Origin: JBGCDD01 sp045105075
GTDB lineage: Bacteria > Pseudomonadota > Alphaproteobacteria > Rhodobacterales > Rhodobacteraceae
Direction: 5' to 3'
DNA: 21,974 nt
Assembly (NCBI GenBank): GCA_045105075.1
Contig: JBGCDD010000195.1
Span: 1 to 21,974, forward strand
Shown here one piece after another: positions 21,795-21,974 of the stretch. Each line of letters begins with the position of its first letter. The first letter of the stretch is position 1. Under the pieces are notes generated by a model that searched no databases, was not told where the DNA came from, and saw only the letters and a list, made by a program, of their open reading frames with translations. A program made the position numbers and the translations under genes.

Positions 21795-21974
21795 CACGCG
21801 TCTTTCAGCGCGGTAACGTCTCCCGGAGTGCCCACGGCGCGGCAGGTGGCGTCTTGAGCGATCCGCCGGATCATGCCGGACAGGGCTTTGCCCGCCCCGA
21901 TCTCCCAAAACGCAGTCACACCCTGTGCCGCCATCCATTCAACCGAAGACCGCCACCGCACCCGGCCCGTGACC
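21794..21974 (-). CDS. fabD: Malonyl-CoA:ACP transacylase, C-terminal part (runs off the right edge)
   Basis: The last 59 residues of FabD, which loads malonyl groups onto ACP to supply fatty-acid elongation. Reading the minus strand from the right edge gives VTGRVRWRSSVEWMAAQGVT, then FWEIGAGKALSGMIRRI, matching the FabD C-terminal pattern (V.W...V..M...G...F.E.G.G..L.G...R). It ends in ALKDA and a TGA that overlaps the next ATG. The catalytic Ser and His are outside the window. The neighbouring fabG, acpP and fabF support the call. Confidence 0.88.
   Translation of the reverse strand, partial: VTGRVRWRSSVEWMAAQGVTAFWEIGAGKALSGMIRRIAQDATCRAVGTPGDVTALKDA

Noticed and set aside
1..21974. CRISPR arrays, insertion sequences, rRNA or tRNA genes
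   Set aside because: No regularly spaced repeats, transposase-like proteins with terminal repeats, or recognisable stable RNA sequences were seen.

Overview
The window comes from an alphaproteobacterium of the Rhodobacterales (roseobacter/Rhodobacter group). It carries a complete structural cluster of the Rhodobacter capsulatus type of gene transfer agent (GTA) in the family's usual order, next to the chromosomal genes that border it in this order (fabF-mltG on one side, cysE on the other). DNA is GC-rich throughout. Every gene I could support lies on the minus strand, so transcription runs from high to low coordinates.

Right part (about 21974 to 14892), in transcription order: the 3' end of fabD; a putative ClpP-fold lipoprotein; fabG; acpP with its own promoter, a 370-base upstream region and a good terminator; a GNAT acetyltransferase; a HisA-like protein in a two-gene unit with an arginase/agmatinase-family protein; fabF; and mltG. 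This is a type II fatty-acid synthesis locus with three unrelated genes placed between acpP and fabF. The HisA-like protein and the ureohydrolase both depart from their families at active-site positions.

Middle (14891 to 14664): the control region of the GTA. It has a TTAA-N7-TTAA box (CtrA type), a near-consensus sigma70 promoter, and a terminator-like hairpin inside the leader of g1. This is where regulation of particle production would be expected.

Left part (14663 to 289): g1 (small-terminase-like), g2 (large terminase), a terminator-like hairpin, g3 portal, g3.5, g4 prohead protease, g5 capsid, a GNRA hairpin, g6 adaptor, g7 head closure, g8 tail terminator, g9 major tail protein, g10 and g10.1 (assembly chaperones), g11 short tape measure, g12 distal tail protein, g13 hub with a cysteine quartet, g14 NlpC/P60 peptidase, g15 giant host-specificity protein with a glycosidase-like barrel, and the small DUF7742-type protein that follows the cluster. 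Many junctions overlap as ATGA, TGATG or ATGAGTGA, pointing to translational coupling. No integrase, replication, repressor or lysis genes are present, which fits a domesticated GTA rather than a prophage. Head spikes, lysis genes and the GafA activator are known to lie elsewhere in R. capsulatus and are absent here. The far left end holds the first 64 codons of cysE.
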